Counted from the stretch's first letter, positions 8,556 to 16,947 are shown. The stretch is 60,904 bases of DNA from Parafrankia discariae (GCF_000373365.1 NZ_KB891222.1:1-60904), one strand, 5' to 3'. The notes: generated by a model from the sequence alone, not told the origin. Program-made: numbers and translations.

Positions 8556-10121
8556 TCACCGCTGTATCCACAGTTTCTCGGGCAGCAGGGAACCGAGGCC
8601 GTACTGCGCGAGGCCGCCGACATTCCTGCTCGAGATGGCGCCGAGCGCCCCGCGCGCGATGAAGAACAACGGGGTCAGTGCGGTCAGCCGTTCCTGCACG
8701 GTGTCGTAGGCCGCCCTGCGTTCCTCTTCCGAGGTCGCGGTCCGGCCGGTCTGCAGCGCCTCGTTCAGCGCCGGGTCGTCGATGCCGGGCATGTTCGCCG
8801 CCGAGCCCCCGGCGAAGACCGTCGACAACCGGGGCTCGGGGTCCTGGAAGAGCGCGGACGTGATGACCGCGTCGAAGTCGAGTGTCCGGCGGAGCTGGAC
8901 GAACTCGGCGAGCTCAATCGTCCTGATCTGGACCTTGACGTTGTTGAAGGCGCTGAGCTGGGCCTGGATGTTCTCCGCGAGTGCCCTGTTCTCGCTGCTG
9001 GAGGAGCTGGTGAACGTGAAGGACAGCGGCTTTCCGTCGGCGGCCAGCTCGTCGAGGAGCCGTTGGGCGGTCGCCTTGTCCGTCCTGCGCAGCGGTTTTT
9101 CGGAGTAGAAGGGGGAGGCGTCGGTGAAAAGCGTGTCGGCCAGCCGCGCGGTTCCGTTGTAGGCCGCGAGGTTCAGTGCCTCCGGGTCGAGTGCCGCCGC
9201 GACCGCCTGACGCGCGCGGATGTCGTCGAACGGTGCCCGGCGCATGTTCAGCGCCGCGAAGACGCCGCCGTTGAGCTGCATGATGTTTGTCGGCAGGCCT
9301 GCCTTGGCTGCCTTGTCGAGGTTGATCCAGCTGGAGTCGATGGCCACGTCCGCGCCTCCGGTGAGCAGCGTGTTGTAGCGCTGGTTGCCGTCGAGCGCGG
9401 TGCGCAGGGTGAGGCGGTCGAGGTAGGGCCTGGGCGCGTCCCAGTACCGGGGGTTCCGGACGAGCCGGATGTCGGCCTGACGGGTCCAGCTCTCGAGGGT
9501 GAACGGTCCCGCGCCGATCGGCTTCGCGTCGAACGCCTGCTGGCCCTTCCGCAGGGCCGCGGGTGAGGCGATCCAGTTCATCGAGGAGGCGAGGACGGAC
9601 AGGGCGTACCTCGGCACGGGGGTGACCAGGGTGACCTTCAGCGTGACGTCGTCCACCACCTCGGACGATGCGATGGTCGCCGCCTCCGACCGGTGGGCCG
9701 AGCCGACGGCCGGGTCCTTGGTCCGGTCCCAGTTGAACTTCACGGCCTCGGCGTCCAGCGCGGTGCCGTCGGAGAAGACCAGGTTCGGCCGCAGCTTCAG
9801 GGTGAAGGTCCTGCCGTTGTCGGCCGTGGTGAACGACTCGGCCATCGAGTACCGGACCCTGTCCGCCGCGTCGTTGGTCATCAGGGTCCCGTACAGCGCA
9901 TTGCCCAGAAGCGCGCCGGACGCGTACGAGTTCCCGAGGACCGCCGGATCCAGGGTGCGCGGATCGCTCAGCGTGAGGATCCGTCCTTCACCGCCCGCCA
10001 CCGGCTCGCCCGAGGGCCCCGTGGACGTGGCGGGATCACCGCCACCGCCGCCGCAGGCCCCCAGCAGGAGCGCCGCGCAGCATGCGACAGCGGTGACGAG
10101 TAATCGCGTCCCACGAGTCAT
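8556..10121 (-). CDS. ABC transporter solute-binding lipoprotein, family 5 (peptide/nickel/opine type)
   Basis: From the ATG at 10121 the protein has 521 residues. A signal peptide (MTRGTRLLVTAVACCAALLL) ends in a lipobox LGAC, then a Gly-rich linker and the family-5 binding fold (SDPRTLDPA at the first lobe, KLRPNLVFSDGT, PIGAGPFTLESW, RNPRYWDAPRPYLDRL). It should be anchored outside the membrane and deliver a peptide-like or other small ligand to a permease. No permease or ATPase gene is next to it, so it is an orphan in this window. An alternative ATG lies 15 bp upstream. The same family supplies the C-terminal part of the chimera at 4211-6307, but the two are clearly different sequences. 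Confidence 0.9.
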   Translation of the reverse strand: MTRGTRLLVTAVACCAALLLGACGGGGGDPATSTGPSGEPVAGGEGRILTLSDPRTLDPAVLGNSYASGALLGNALYGTLMTNDAADRVRYSMAESFTTADNGRTFTLKLRPNLVFSDGTALDAEAVKFNWDRTKDPAVGSAHRSEAATIASSEVVDDVTLKVTLVTPVPRYALSVLASSMNWIASPAALRKGQQAFDAKPIGAGPFTLESWTRQADIRLVRNPRYWDAPRPYLDRLTLRTALDGNQRYNTLLTGGADVAIDSSWINLDKAAKAGLPTNIMQLNGGVFAALNMRRAPFDDIRARQAVAAALDPEALNLAAYNGTARLADTLFTDASPFYSEKPLRRTDKATAQRLLDELAADGKPLSFTFTSSSSSENRALAENIQAQLSAFNNVKVQIRTIELAEFVQLRRTLDFDAVITSALFQDPEPRLSTVFAGGSAANMPGIDDPALNEALQTGRTATSEEERRAAYDTVQERLTALTPLFFIARGALGAISSRNVGGLAQYGLGSLLPEKLWIQR

Positions 10122-10568
10122 CTTCCAACCCTTCACGGGAATCGGGGATCGGGTGAAGACGCGGCCGTGCCCGCCTGGATGCGCGGGCGATGCCGCCTCG
10201 ACACATCATCGGCGGCCGGGCCGTGGGCGTCTTTGCGCATTCGGTCAATTCTTTGCCCGTGGCAGCCAGTGTTGGGCCGACAGTTCGCGTGATGCGGGCC
10301 GTCCGCGTGCTCGGCTGGCCCCGCGGGTCTGGCTTTGTCGCCTCGCTCAGATATACGGCTCGACGCGGAGGGGTAATCCGGCCCCGGCCGCTGGCGACCG
10401 CCCCCTGGGACGGACCTGTCGGTGCGTACCCGGGCGATGGTGGCGACTCTGCCGCTGTAGGCGGTCATCGTCGTGCGGTGGTCACCCGGCCTTCCGCTAC
10501 GGTCGGGTCCGCGCCGCGGAGCACACGCGGAAGATCGTCTCCGATCTCGACGGAAGGGGAACCACCCC
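10122..10568. other. Divergent intergenic region without a gene
   Basis: This stretch separates the solute-binding lipoprotein gene from the aldo/keto reductase gene and must hold both promoters. I see no convincing -35/-10 pair, palindrome or conserved frame. The reductase ribosome-binding site (GAAGGGGA) is near 10552-10560. Confidence 0.4.
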
Positions 10569-11456
10569 ATGTCCACCGTGACACCCGTAACGCTGAACAA
10601 TGGGGTCGAGATGCCCGCGGTCGGCCTCGGTGTCTATCAGACCCCGCCGCAGGAGACCTCGTCTGCTGTCGCGGCGGCGCTGTCGGCCGGTTACCGGCAC
10701 ATCGACACCGCGGCGGTCTACGGCAACGAGCGGCAGGTCGGGGAGGCCGTCCTGAAGTCCGGTGTCGACCGGGCCGAGGTCTTCCTGGAGACCAAGATCT
10801 GGATCAGTGACTTCGGCTACGACCAGACCCTGCACGGCTTCGAGAAGGGCGCGGGCAAGCTCGGCGTCGACCGGATCGACCTGCTCCTTCTGCATCAGCC
10901 GCTGCCGTCGGATTTCGACCGGACGCTGGAGGCCTACCGTGCCCTGGAGACGCTGCTCGCCGACGGGAAGGTCCGTGCGATCGGGGTCAGCAACTTCATG
11001 GTCGAGCACCTCACCGCCCTGCTCGAGCGGGCGAGTGTCGTCCCCGCGGTGAACCAGATCGAGGTGCATCCCTACTTCGCCCAGCGCGCGGTGCAGGAGT
11101 TCGGTGCCGAGCACGGCATCCACACGCAGGCGTGGTCGCCGATCGGTGGGATCACCTTCTACCGTGACAGCGCCCACGACAGCACCCTGCGGGACCCGGT
11201 GATCGGCGAGATCGGGCAGGCGCACGGCCGGACGCCGGCCCAGGTGATGCTGCGCTGGCACCTGCAGCAGGGCCGGTCGACGATCCCGAAGTCGACACGG
11301 CCGGAGCGGATCGCGGAGAACTTCGACGTGTTCGACTTCGAGCTGACCGACCGGCAGCTCGCCGCGATCGACGGCCTCGACACCGACCGGCGCGGCGGCC
11401 CGGAGCCCGGTGACATCACCCTCGCGAACTTCGGCATGCCGATTCCCGAGGCCTGA
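10569..11456 (+). CDS. Aldo/keto reductase
   Basis: This 295-residue protein is a full-length (beta/alpha)8 aldo/keto reductase of the 2,5-diketo-gluconate reductase-like group. The catalytic tetrad is visible as Asp46 and Tyr51 (HIDTAAVYGNE), Lys76 (ETKIW) and His109 (LLLHQPLP). The NADPH-binding end (STIPKSTRPERIAEN) is intact. It would reduce aldehydes or ketones in the cytoplasm using NADPH; the physiological substrate cannot be read from sequence. The start at 10569 follows GAAGGGGAACCACCCC. It is monocistronic and convergent with the ATP-grasp operon. Confidence 0.93.
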   Translation: MSTVTPVTLNNGVEMPAVGLGVYQTPPQETSSAVAAALSAGYRHIDTAAVYGNERQVGEAVLKSGVDRAEVFLETKIWISDFGYDQTLHGFEKGAGKLGVDRIDLLLLHQPLPSDFDRTLEAYRALETLLADGKVRAIGVSNFMVEHLTALLERASVVPAVNQIEVHPYFAQRAVQEFGAEHGIHTQAWSPIGGITFYRDSAHDSTLRDPVIGEIGQAHGRTPAQVMLRWHLQQGRSTIPKSTRPERIAENFDVFDFELTDRQLAAIDGLDTDRRGGPEPGDITLANFGMPIPEA

Positions 11457-11484
11457 TCACCCCGTTCCGCCGGGGGAGACGCCC

Positions 11485-11499
11485 CAGCCCGCCGGGCTG
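11485..11499. terminator. Small GC hairpin between convergent genes
   Basis: CAGCCC and GGGCTG (11485-11490 and 11494-11499) can pair around a 3-base loop, 29 bp after the aldo/keto reductase stop. It may end transcription from one or both sides. Weak, with no T-run. Confidence 0.25.
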
Positions 11500-11600
11500 C
11501 CCGTCGTCGACGTCCGTCCAGCGGCCGACAGGACCCGCGCACCCGCGTGGCCGGCCGGCTCCCGCGCGACCACGGTCCGACGTGCGTGGCATGCGGTGGG

Positions 11601-12509
11601 TCAGCGGCTCGGTGTGCTGAGCCAGTCGACGATCGCGCGGGAGATGACACCGTCCGCGCGTTCGTCGTATCCCTCGAAGCACGGCATCGAGTTGGCCTCC
11701 AGGAAGTACCATTCCCCCGTCGCACGGTCGATCTTGAAATCGACGCCCAGGAACGGCACCCCGCAGAACTCGGTGAGGCGAGCGCATCCGTCGGCGACTT
11801 CTGGGGGCGGGGTCAGCGGCCGGTAGCCGTTGACGCCGCGGACTGTCCGGTAGTCGAGCACCGGCGAGTCGATGAGCTCACCGAACGACCGGTCGCCGAC
11901 CACGTGGATCCGTACGTCAGGACCGATGACGCGCTCCTGGAAGAGCACCGGCAGGCGCCTGATGCGTGGCAGGTCGGCCTCGTGACGCGGCTCGAGGACG
12001 GTCGCCCAGGTCTTGGTGGCGCTCGCGCCCTTGAAGATCGCGCCGTTGCGGCAGCCCCGGATGAACCGCGACGCCTCCACGGGATCGGAGGTGAGGCAGG
12101 TCTCCGGGATCCGCCAGCCACCGACCTCGCCGAGGGTGACCGCGTGCAGAACCTTGGTGAATCCTGACGCTTCGCGCAGCGGGGGGTTCATCACCTTGCC
12201 GGGGACCGCCTCCAATATTCGCGCTAAAGCCTCTGCCTGCCCGCCGGCGGCCGCGGCCAGTTCCGGGGTCGGTGCGGCCGCGGAGACGTCCATGAGGCGA
12301 CACCAGATTCCCGAGAAGTCACCGAGGCGGTGTTTCTCGCCGGACAGCGAGAGTTCGGTTTCGTCGGGGCCGTCCAACGGTACGCGGATACTGCCGCGCA
12401 TCGCCAGCGACGGCAGGTCGACGGACCGAAACGCGACCCGTGCCCGCCGGAGGGCCCGGACCCCGGCGGTGAAGGTCGGGTCGGCCGCCAGGCCGAGGCA
12501 CAGGATCAT
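11601..12509 (-). CDS. ATP-grasp ligase, candidate peptide-modifying (graspetide-like) enzyme
   Basis: The ATG at 12509 overlaps the stop of the upstream gene (ATGA), giving 302 residues. The order is a pre-ATP-grasp domain (residues 1-110), then the ATP-grasp fold. Expected ATP and Mg ligands are all present: Lys119 (FTKVL), Lys160 (AIFKG), the hinge LFQERV (189-194), the DVRIHV strand (198-203), Asp257 (GVDFK) and the terminal LEANSMP (270-276, Glu271 and Asn273). This layout matches RimK- and MvdC/MvdD-like ligases, which activate a side-chain carboxylate as an acyl-phosphate. It is the last gene of a four-gene coupled operon headed by a Ser/Thr/Glu-repeat peptide, so the likely reaction is ester or amide formation on that peptide's glutamates. 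The substrate link is inference. Confidence 0.85.
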   Translation of the reverse strand: MILCLGLAADPTFTAGVRALRRARVAFRSVDLPSLAMRGSIRVPLDGPDETELSLSGEKHRLGDFSGIWCRLMDVSAAAPTPELAAAAGGQAEALARILEAVPGKVMNPPLREASGFTKVLHAVTLGEVGGWRIPETCLTSDPVEASRFIRGCRNGAIFKGASATKTWATVLEPRHEADLPRIRRLPVLFQERVIGPDVRIHVVGDRSFGELIDSPVLDYRTVRGVNGYRPLTPPPEVADGCARLTEFCGVPFLGVDFKIDRATGEWYFLEANSMPCFEGYDERADGVISRAIVDWLSTPSR

Positions 12510-13285
12510 GAGGTGAGCCGATTCAGCAGCGCCGTGTAGACCCGCTCCTCGACAAGCGGGAACAGGCGGCGGTCGGGCCAGCACGACACGTCGAGCAGCC
12601 GAGTGACGCCGTCTTCCAGTTCCACCGTGAAATCGACGAAATCCATTCCGCTCCGCCGAAGCCAGGAGATGACGGGGGCCACCCGGTCAGCCAGGTCCGG
12701 GTCGAGACGATCCCCGGTCGTGCTCACATCGAACGCGGTGGATCCGGCAAGGACGACCCGGCGGGTACGGCTCGGGTCGCTGTCGCCGATCTGCACGACG
12801 TCGAACCTGCTCCGAGGAGCATCGGGATCCACCATCGCCCAGCTGGGCAGGCGGTACATCGTGGTTCCGGGTGCGGATCCCGCATTGAGGATCACCGTGC
12901 GCGGCGGGGCGACGGCACCGTACCTTGCGAGCTCCAGCGGATCCAGGCGCGGGAAGAACCCCCGAGCGGACGGTCTGTTCACGACAGGCCCGGGCCACAG
13001 CGCGACCGCCGACCAGAAGGCCGCGTACCTCTCGGCGGAGACGAAGGCCCGCTGCGTGTCCGGCTCGTGACCCCAGTCGCCCAGCCCCCGGGTCAGTACC
13101 CCGCTGACCTCCACCTCGTCGATCGTGATCCGCGTGCGGCAGACGCGATCCCGGGTCACGCGCACCGTGATTCCCACCCGACCGAACTCGGCCGCCACCA
13201 CTGTCGGCACGCCGCCACGGTTCGCGAAATCGGCGAACCGGCCGGCGGTGTCGTCCGTGTCCGGGGCGATGACCAGGAGAGTCAT
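12506..13285 (-). CDS. Degenerate ATP-grasp-like protein, partner of the adjacent ligase
   Basis: The ATG at 13285 overlaps the stop of the preceding small gene (ATGA); the product is 259 residues and its own stop overlaps the ligase start. It parallels the ligase in layout: an N-terminal domain, a VVNRP segment (101-105, compare VMNPP), a PPRTVIL segment (compare IPETCLT) and a C-terminal GMDFVDFTVELEDG...LLDVSCWP block (213-237, compare VPFLGVDF...FLEANSMP). The Glu and Asn of the ATP-grasp terminus are replaced by Asp and Ser, the basic nucleotide-binding lysines are not evident, and the central domain is shortened. It is probably a non-catalytic binding partner or peptide-recognition subunit. 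The relationship to ATP-grasp is my reading by eye and needs a profile or structure comparison. Confidence 0.65.
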   Translation of the reverse strand: MTLLVIAPDTDDTAGRFADFANRGGVPTVVAAEFGRVGITVRVTRDRVCRTRITIDEVEVSGVLTRGLGDWGHEPDTQRAFVSAERYAAFWSAVALWPGPVVNRPSARGFFPRLDPLELARYGAVAPPRTVILNAGSAPGTTMYRLPSWAMVDPDAPRSRFDVVQIGDSDPSRTRRVVLAGSTAFDVSTTGDRLDPDLADRVAPVISWLRRSGMDFVDFTVELEDGVTRLLDVSCWPDRRLFPLVEERVYTALLNRLTS

Positions 13286-13443
13286 GGCCCCGGGACATCC
13301 AGGGAAAACAGGGCCTCGGCGACCTGCCAAGCCGTCCGCGCAAGGTCCGCGACGGCCGCCGGCCTGGCCTCGGCGGGGATGAACGGCAGTTCCTCGTCGG
13401 AGCCGATCTCGTCCGCCGGCGATTCCCGAGAAGCCGGGTCCAT
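13282..13443 (-). CDS. Small acidic protein (53 aa) in the ATP-grasp operon
   Basis: The ATG at 13443 follows GGAAG by 7 bases and lies 13 bp after the peptide gene's stop. The stop overlaps the next gene's ATG. The N-terminal half is acidic and proline-rich (ESPADEIGSDEELPFIPAEA), and the C-terminal half is predicted helical (AVADLARTAWQVAEALFSLDV). I do not recognise a family. Its position suggests a leader-binding chaperone or a second small substrate of the ligase. The four-base overlap with the gene after it is the main evidence that it is translated. Confidence 0.6.
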   Translation of the reverse strand: MDPASRESPADEIGSDEELPFIPAEARPAAVADLARTAWQVAEALFSLDVPGP

Positions 13444-13456
13444 GACGGTCTTCCGG

Positions 13457-13705
13457 TCAGCGTGGACCGCGAAGCAGACCCACCGGCCGCTCCATCGTCT
13501 CCTTGCGTTCCGTGGTCTCGCTGCTTTCGCTGCTCTCGGTGCTTTCCGAACGTTCGGAGGTCTCGCTGCCCTCAGTGCCCTCAGTGCCCTCGGAGCCCAT
13601 CCTGGAAACCTCGGTGAATCCGCTTCGCGACGACAGGCCACGATATTCCGCGGCGAGTGTCCGGATCTGGGCGGGAAAGTCCGAGGATGATGATCTTCCG
13701 GCCAT
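13457..13705 (-). CDS. Candidate modified-peptide precursor with an x-[S/T]-E triplet array
   Basis: The ATG at 13705 has GAGAGGA upstream and starts 34 bases after the predicted transcription start. The product is 82 residues. Residues 1-36 would be the leader. Residues 37-66 are ten uninterrupted triplets of the form x-Ser/Thr-Glu (GSE GTE GTE GSE TSE RSE, then STE SSE SSE TTE), followed by two degenerate ones, RKE and TME (67-72), and a short tail RPVGLLRGPR. Ser/Thr hydroxyls next to Glu carboxylates at fixed spacing are what an omega-ester-forming ATP-grasp enzyme needs, and such a ligase is encoded three genes downstream. The array is partly mirrored in 9-base DNA repeats (13571-13597), so slippage may have expanded it. 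An upstream in-frame start at 13774 would fall inside the -35 box and is unlikely. Function is inferred from context. Confidence 0.7.
   Translation of the reverse strand: MAGRSSSSDFPAQIRTLAAEYRGLSSRSGFTEVSRMGSEGTEGTEGSETSERSESTESSESSETTERKETMERPVGLLRGPR
13571..13597. repeat. 9-bp tandem repeats inside the peptide gene
   Basis: CTCAGTGCC occurs twice in tandem (13571-13579, 13580-13588), followed by CTCGGAGCC. On the coding strand these specify successive x-[S/T]-E triplets. They show how the array could grow or shrink in whole codons. Confidence 0.7.
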
Positions 13706-13745
13706 GGCGTCCTCTCGGGGTCCGCGCTCTCTACCTGTGACTTCG

Positions 13746-13774
13746 ATATAACATCCGTACGTTGGCCTCGTCAA
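13746..13774 (-). promoter_or_regulatory. Sigma-70-like promoter of the peptide/ATP-grasp operon
   Basis: On the minus strand, TTGACG (13774-13769) is followed after exactly 17 bases by TTATAT (13751-13746). Transcription would begin near 13739 and leave a leader of about 34 bases to the ATG at 13705. This is the best promoter match I see in the window and it supports the chosen start. Confidence 0.6.
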
Positions 13775-13880
13775 CGAGGTTTCGGTCGATTATGCGCGAG
13801 TGCGCGCGGGTGATGTAGAGCTGTACGCGCCCTCGGAATGCAACAACCCTCGTCGAAGGCTCCGGTGGTCGCGTACCGGG

Positions 13881-16571
13881 TCAGCCGAGACCGAGCTCGT
13901 CGGCGCGCAGGGCCACCGCCCGGCGGGTCGGCAGGTCCAGTTTGGTGAGGATGGCGGAGACGTGATGGTCGGCGGTCTTCACCGAGATGTAGAGGCGGGT
14001 GGCGATCTCGGCGTTGGTCAGCCCTCGGGCGACCAGCCTGGCCACGTCGAGCTGACGGTTCGTCAGGCCCGCCGGGTTCGCCCGGGTGCTCTCGCGGGGC
14101 CGCCTGGGAAGCTGGGTGATGCCGTCGCGGCGCAGGGCCGCCCGCTGCCGGTCGGCGGTGCCGGTGGCGCCGAGCTGGTCCAGCAGCTCCACGCCGTGTG
14201 CCCGCTGGCCGGGGTCGGGGGAGTCGCACAGCGCCATCGCCTCGGCGAAGGGCTCACCGGTACGACGCCACCACGACGCGGCCTCGTCGTGATCGCCCGT
14301 GAGACTGAGCCGGAACGGCGGCGCCACCTCGTCGGGCCAGCGGCTCAGCAGCCCGAGCCGGGCCAGCCAGACCGCGAGGTCGCCGGCGGCCCAGGCCGTC
14401 CCGGCGATCCCCGTCGCGCCGGCTGTGCCGGCAGTACCGGCAGTACCGGTGGCCGTGCCGGCCGGGCTGGCGGGCGACCCGGTCTCGGTGATCGCGGCGG
14501 CCGCGCGGGTGACCCGGGCGTCGGGCACCTCGGTGAGCCACATCCGTTCGGCCAGCGCGGAGAGCACCGCCAGCCGGCGCAGCGGCTCGTCGAGGTGTTC
14601 GGCGAGGTCCCAGGCGGTGTCCAGGGCGGCCAGTGCGGCGGCGGCCGGGACGTCCGCGCCCCGGCGCAGCGGCACCAGAGCGGTGACGAGCAGTGGCCAC
14701 AGCGTCGCGAGCGGCATGCCGCGATCCTCGATCACCTGCTCCGCGTCCTCGACCGCCGCGCTCCACCGGCCGCGGGCGAAGTGCAGCCGCGCGCGCACGG
14801 CGGTCTGCCAGTGCCGGCAGATCGGGATGTCGCGCTCGACGGTGAACGGCAGGGACTCGTCGAGGACGCGCTGGCCCTCGTGGTAGCGCCGCTGCTCCAC
14901 GTCGAGGTTGGCGAGGCTGGAGTAGCCCGTCGACGCGAGCTCGTCCCAGCCGTGGGCGCGGGCCCGCTCGATGTCGTCGGCCAGCGGGATCCGCGCGTCG
15001 GTGTCCCCGGCCAGCAGGGCGGCGGAGGTCCGCAGGATGCGCCCGCGCTGGGCCAGCTCCGCTTGGCCGTGGCGCTCCGCGGCGTCGATCGCGCCGTCGA
15101 GGTAGCGCCGGGCCAGGGTCACGTCGCCGCGCATGTAGGCGAGGTAGCCCCGGGTCGTCTGGGCGCGGGCGTGGGACTGCTCCAGCTCCGGCCCGGCCGA
15201 GAGTGCGGCGGCGCGCCCGGCGTGTGCCTCCGCCTGCCGGCGCCGGCCGTTGTAGTACTCGAACACGGCGCAGGTGTCGTACGCCGCCGCGAGTCCAGCC
15301 TGGTCGCCGGCCTGCTGCCAGAGTGGGAACGTCGCGCTCACGGTGGCGATCGCCTCCCTGAGGCGGCTGGTCATGTACTGCTCGACCGCGAGCCTGTGGA
15401 GCAGGTCGGCCCGGTCGAGCGCGGGCGCCGTCGCGAGGTGCTCCAGCGCCGTCTCGAAGAACGCCGCCGCGTCGCTGTGGGAACCGGCCTGGATCGCCTG
15501 GCGGGCGGCGGCCGTCGCGTACTCGGCCGCCCGGGCCCCGTCGTGGGCCGCGACCGCGTGGTGGGTGAGGAGGGCGGGATCGCGCGGCTCGATCCGCTCC
15601 AGCGCGGCCAGCAGTCGAGCGTGCAGCCGGGGGGCGCCGCCCGGTGGGATCGTGCTCTCGACGGCCTGGCGCGCGAGCTCGTGCCGGAAGACCAGACCGC
15701 CGCGGGCCCGGGTGAGCAGGCCGGTCGTGTCGAGACGGCGCAACGTGGGCAGGTCGACGCCGAGCGCGGGCAGCACCCGGTCGTCGAGCCGGTCCGGCGC
15801 GGTCGCCACCATCTGGAGCACCTCGACGTCGTCCGGCGTGACGTCGGCGGTGCGGGCGAGCACGGCGTCGCGGACCGAGGTCGGCAGCGGGCGGTCGGGC
15901 TCCTTGGCGATCTCGGTGACGAAGAACGGGTTCCCACCGGTCAGTTCGTGCACGCGACTCGGGTCCAGCCGGGTGCCCCCGACGACGGCGCGGACGGCGT
16001 CGCGGGACAACGGCCGCAGGTCGAGGGTCCGCAGCGCGGCCAGCCGGGCGAAGTCGCCGAGCAGCGGGCGGGCCGAGTGGCCCGGACCGATCTCGTCGTC
16101 CCGGTAGCTCACGAGCAGCGCCAGCGGCATCGCCTCGACCCGGCGCGCGAGGAAACGCAGCACTTCGACCGAGGCGGCGTCGACCCAGTGCAGGTCCTCG
16201 ACCACCAGGACCGTCGTCTCGCCGCGCAGCGCTTCGTAGATCCGCTCGCAGACGCCGGCGAGTGCCAGTTCCGCGCCGCGGTCGCCGGCCTCCTCACCTC
16301 TGACCCCGTCCGCACCGGGCAGCAGCGGTCCCAGGCCGCCGGCCACGGCGATGTCGCGGAACGGGCCGAGCGGCCGGGGCGTCAGGAGCGGGTCGCAGCC
16401 GCCGAGGAGGAGACGCGGGCCGGTCGCGGCCGCGCGGGCCGCCGCGAGGAGGGTCGACTTGCCCGCGCCCGGCTCCCCGGTGACCGCGATGCCCGACCCC
16501 TGCCCGGCCGCCGCCCGGTCGATCGCCGCGCGGACGACGGCGACCTCGCGGTCCCGTTCGAGGAGATCCAC
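13881..16571 (-). CDS. Large ATP-binding LuxR-family regulator (LAL type)
   Basis: There is no ATG near the expected N-terminus; a GTG at 16571 starts the first conserved segment (VDLLERDREVAVVRAAIDRA) and gives 896 residues. The N-terminal AAA/STAND-type ATPase has a Walker A (GEPGAGKST, 32-40) and a Walker B with the DLHWVD signature. The middle is a long TPR-like helical region, and the C-terminus is a LuxR helix-turn-helix (LTNRQLDVARLVARGLTNAE, then IATRLYISVKTADHH). Such proteins activate transcription on binding an inducer and ATP. A Gly-Thr-Ala low-complexity run is coded around 14395-14470. A DUF4242 gene lies just upstream on the same strand, a pairing I recall from other actinobacteria. 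Confidence 0.88.
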   Translation of the reverse strand: MDLLERDREVAVVRAAIDRAAAGQGSGIAVTGEPGAGKSTLLAAARAAATGPRLLLGGCDPLLTPRPLGPFRDIAVAGGLGPLLPGADGVRGEEAGDRGAELALAGVCERIYEALRGETTVLVVEDLHWVDAASVEVLRFLARRVEAMPLALLVSYRDDEIGPGHSARPLLGDFARLAALRTLDLRPLSRDAVRAVVGGTRLDPSRVHELTGGNPFFVTEIAKEPDRPLPTSVRDAVLARTADVTPDDVEVLQMVATAPDRLDDRVLPALGVDLPTLRRLDTTGLLTRARGGLVFRHELARQAVESTIPPGGAPRLHARLLAALERIEPRDPALLTHHAVAAHDGARAAEYATAAARQAIQAGSHSDAAAFFETALEHLATAPALDRADLLHRLAVEQYMTSRLREAIATVSATFPLWQQAGDQAGLAAAYDTCAVFEYYNGRRRQAEAHAGRAAALSAGPELEQSHARAQTTRGYLAYMRGDVTLARRYLDGAIDAAERHGQAELAQRGRILRTSAALLAGDTDARIPLADDIERARAHGWDELASTGYSSLANLDVEQRRYHEGQRVLDESLPFTVERDIPICRHWQTAVRARLHFARGRWSAAVEDAEQVIEDRGMPLATLWPLLVTALVPLRRGADVPAAAALAALDTAWDLAEHLDEPLRRLAVLSALAERMWLTEVPDARVTRAAAAITETGSPASPAGTATGTAGTAGTAGATGIAGTAWAAGDLAVWLARLGLLSRWPDEVAPPFRLSLTGDHDEAASWWRRTGEPFAEAMALCDSPDPGQRAHGVELLDQLGATGTADRQRAALRRDGITQLPRRPRESTRANPAGLTNRQLDVARLVARGLTNAEIATRLYISVKTADHHVSAILTKLDLPTRRAVALRADELGLG

Positions 16572-16659
16572 GTGTTCAGGGTAGAGGCGGGCGGTCGGGC
16601 GCCGAGGTGAAAGGCTCGAGCGCCCCGCCCGAGTGTCGGCCCCGTCATCGGGGCCGCGG

Positions 16660-16947
16660 TCACCGCGCCGTCGCGGCCGCGGCGCTCTGCGGGCCGAACT
16701 CGTTCGAGACGGCCGAGACGTTGTTGGCCGGGAAGCCGCCGCGACGGGCGTGCTCGAGGATGGTCTCCGCGTCCTCCGCCTCGTGCACGCAGTAGATCTT
16801 GTCGTCGGTGACGTAGCTGTTGACCCAGGTGTAGGGCACCCCCAGCGACGCGACGGCCTCGTTGGAGGTCCGCGCGATCTCGGCCAGCTCCTCCTGGCTG
16901 AGGTTTCCGGCACCGGGAATCTCGCGCTCGATGACAAAGCGAGGCAT
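16660..16947 (-). CDS. DUF4242 (nickel-binding-like) small protein
   Basis: A 95-residue protein with ribosome-binding site AAAGGAG before its ATG. The sequence (MPRFVIEREIPGAGNLS, IYCVHEAEDAETILEHARRGG) is the DUF4242 ferredoxin-like fold; this family is named nickel-binding in some databases, though its biological role is not settled. It is on the same strand and upstream of the LuxR/AAA regulator, with an 88-bp gap, so the two may form an operon. Confidence 0.8.
   Translation of the reverse strand: MPRFVIEREIPGAGNLSQEELAEIARTSNEAVASLGVPYTWVNSYVTDDKIYCVHEAEDAETILEHARRGGFPANNVSAVSNEFGPQSAAAATAR

Noticed and set aside
13282-13641. Longer version (119 aa) of the 53-aa protein
   Set aside because: The extra N-terminus is an arginine/alanine-rich antisense-like stretch overlapping the peptide gene; the ATG at 13443 has a proper ribosome site.
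14395-14470. CRISPR-like or minisatellite array in the LuxR/AAA regulator gene
   Set aside because: The short GTGCCGGC-type repeats encode a Gly-Thr-Ala run in frame; there are no spacers or repeat-spacer regularity.
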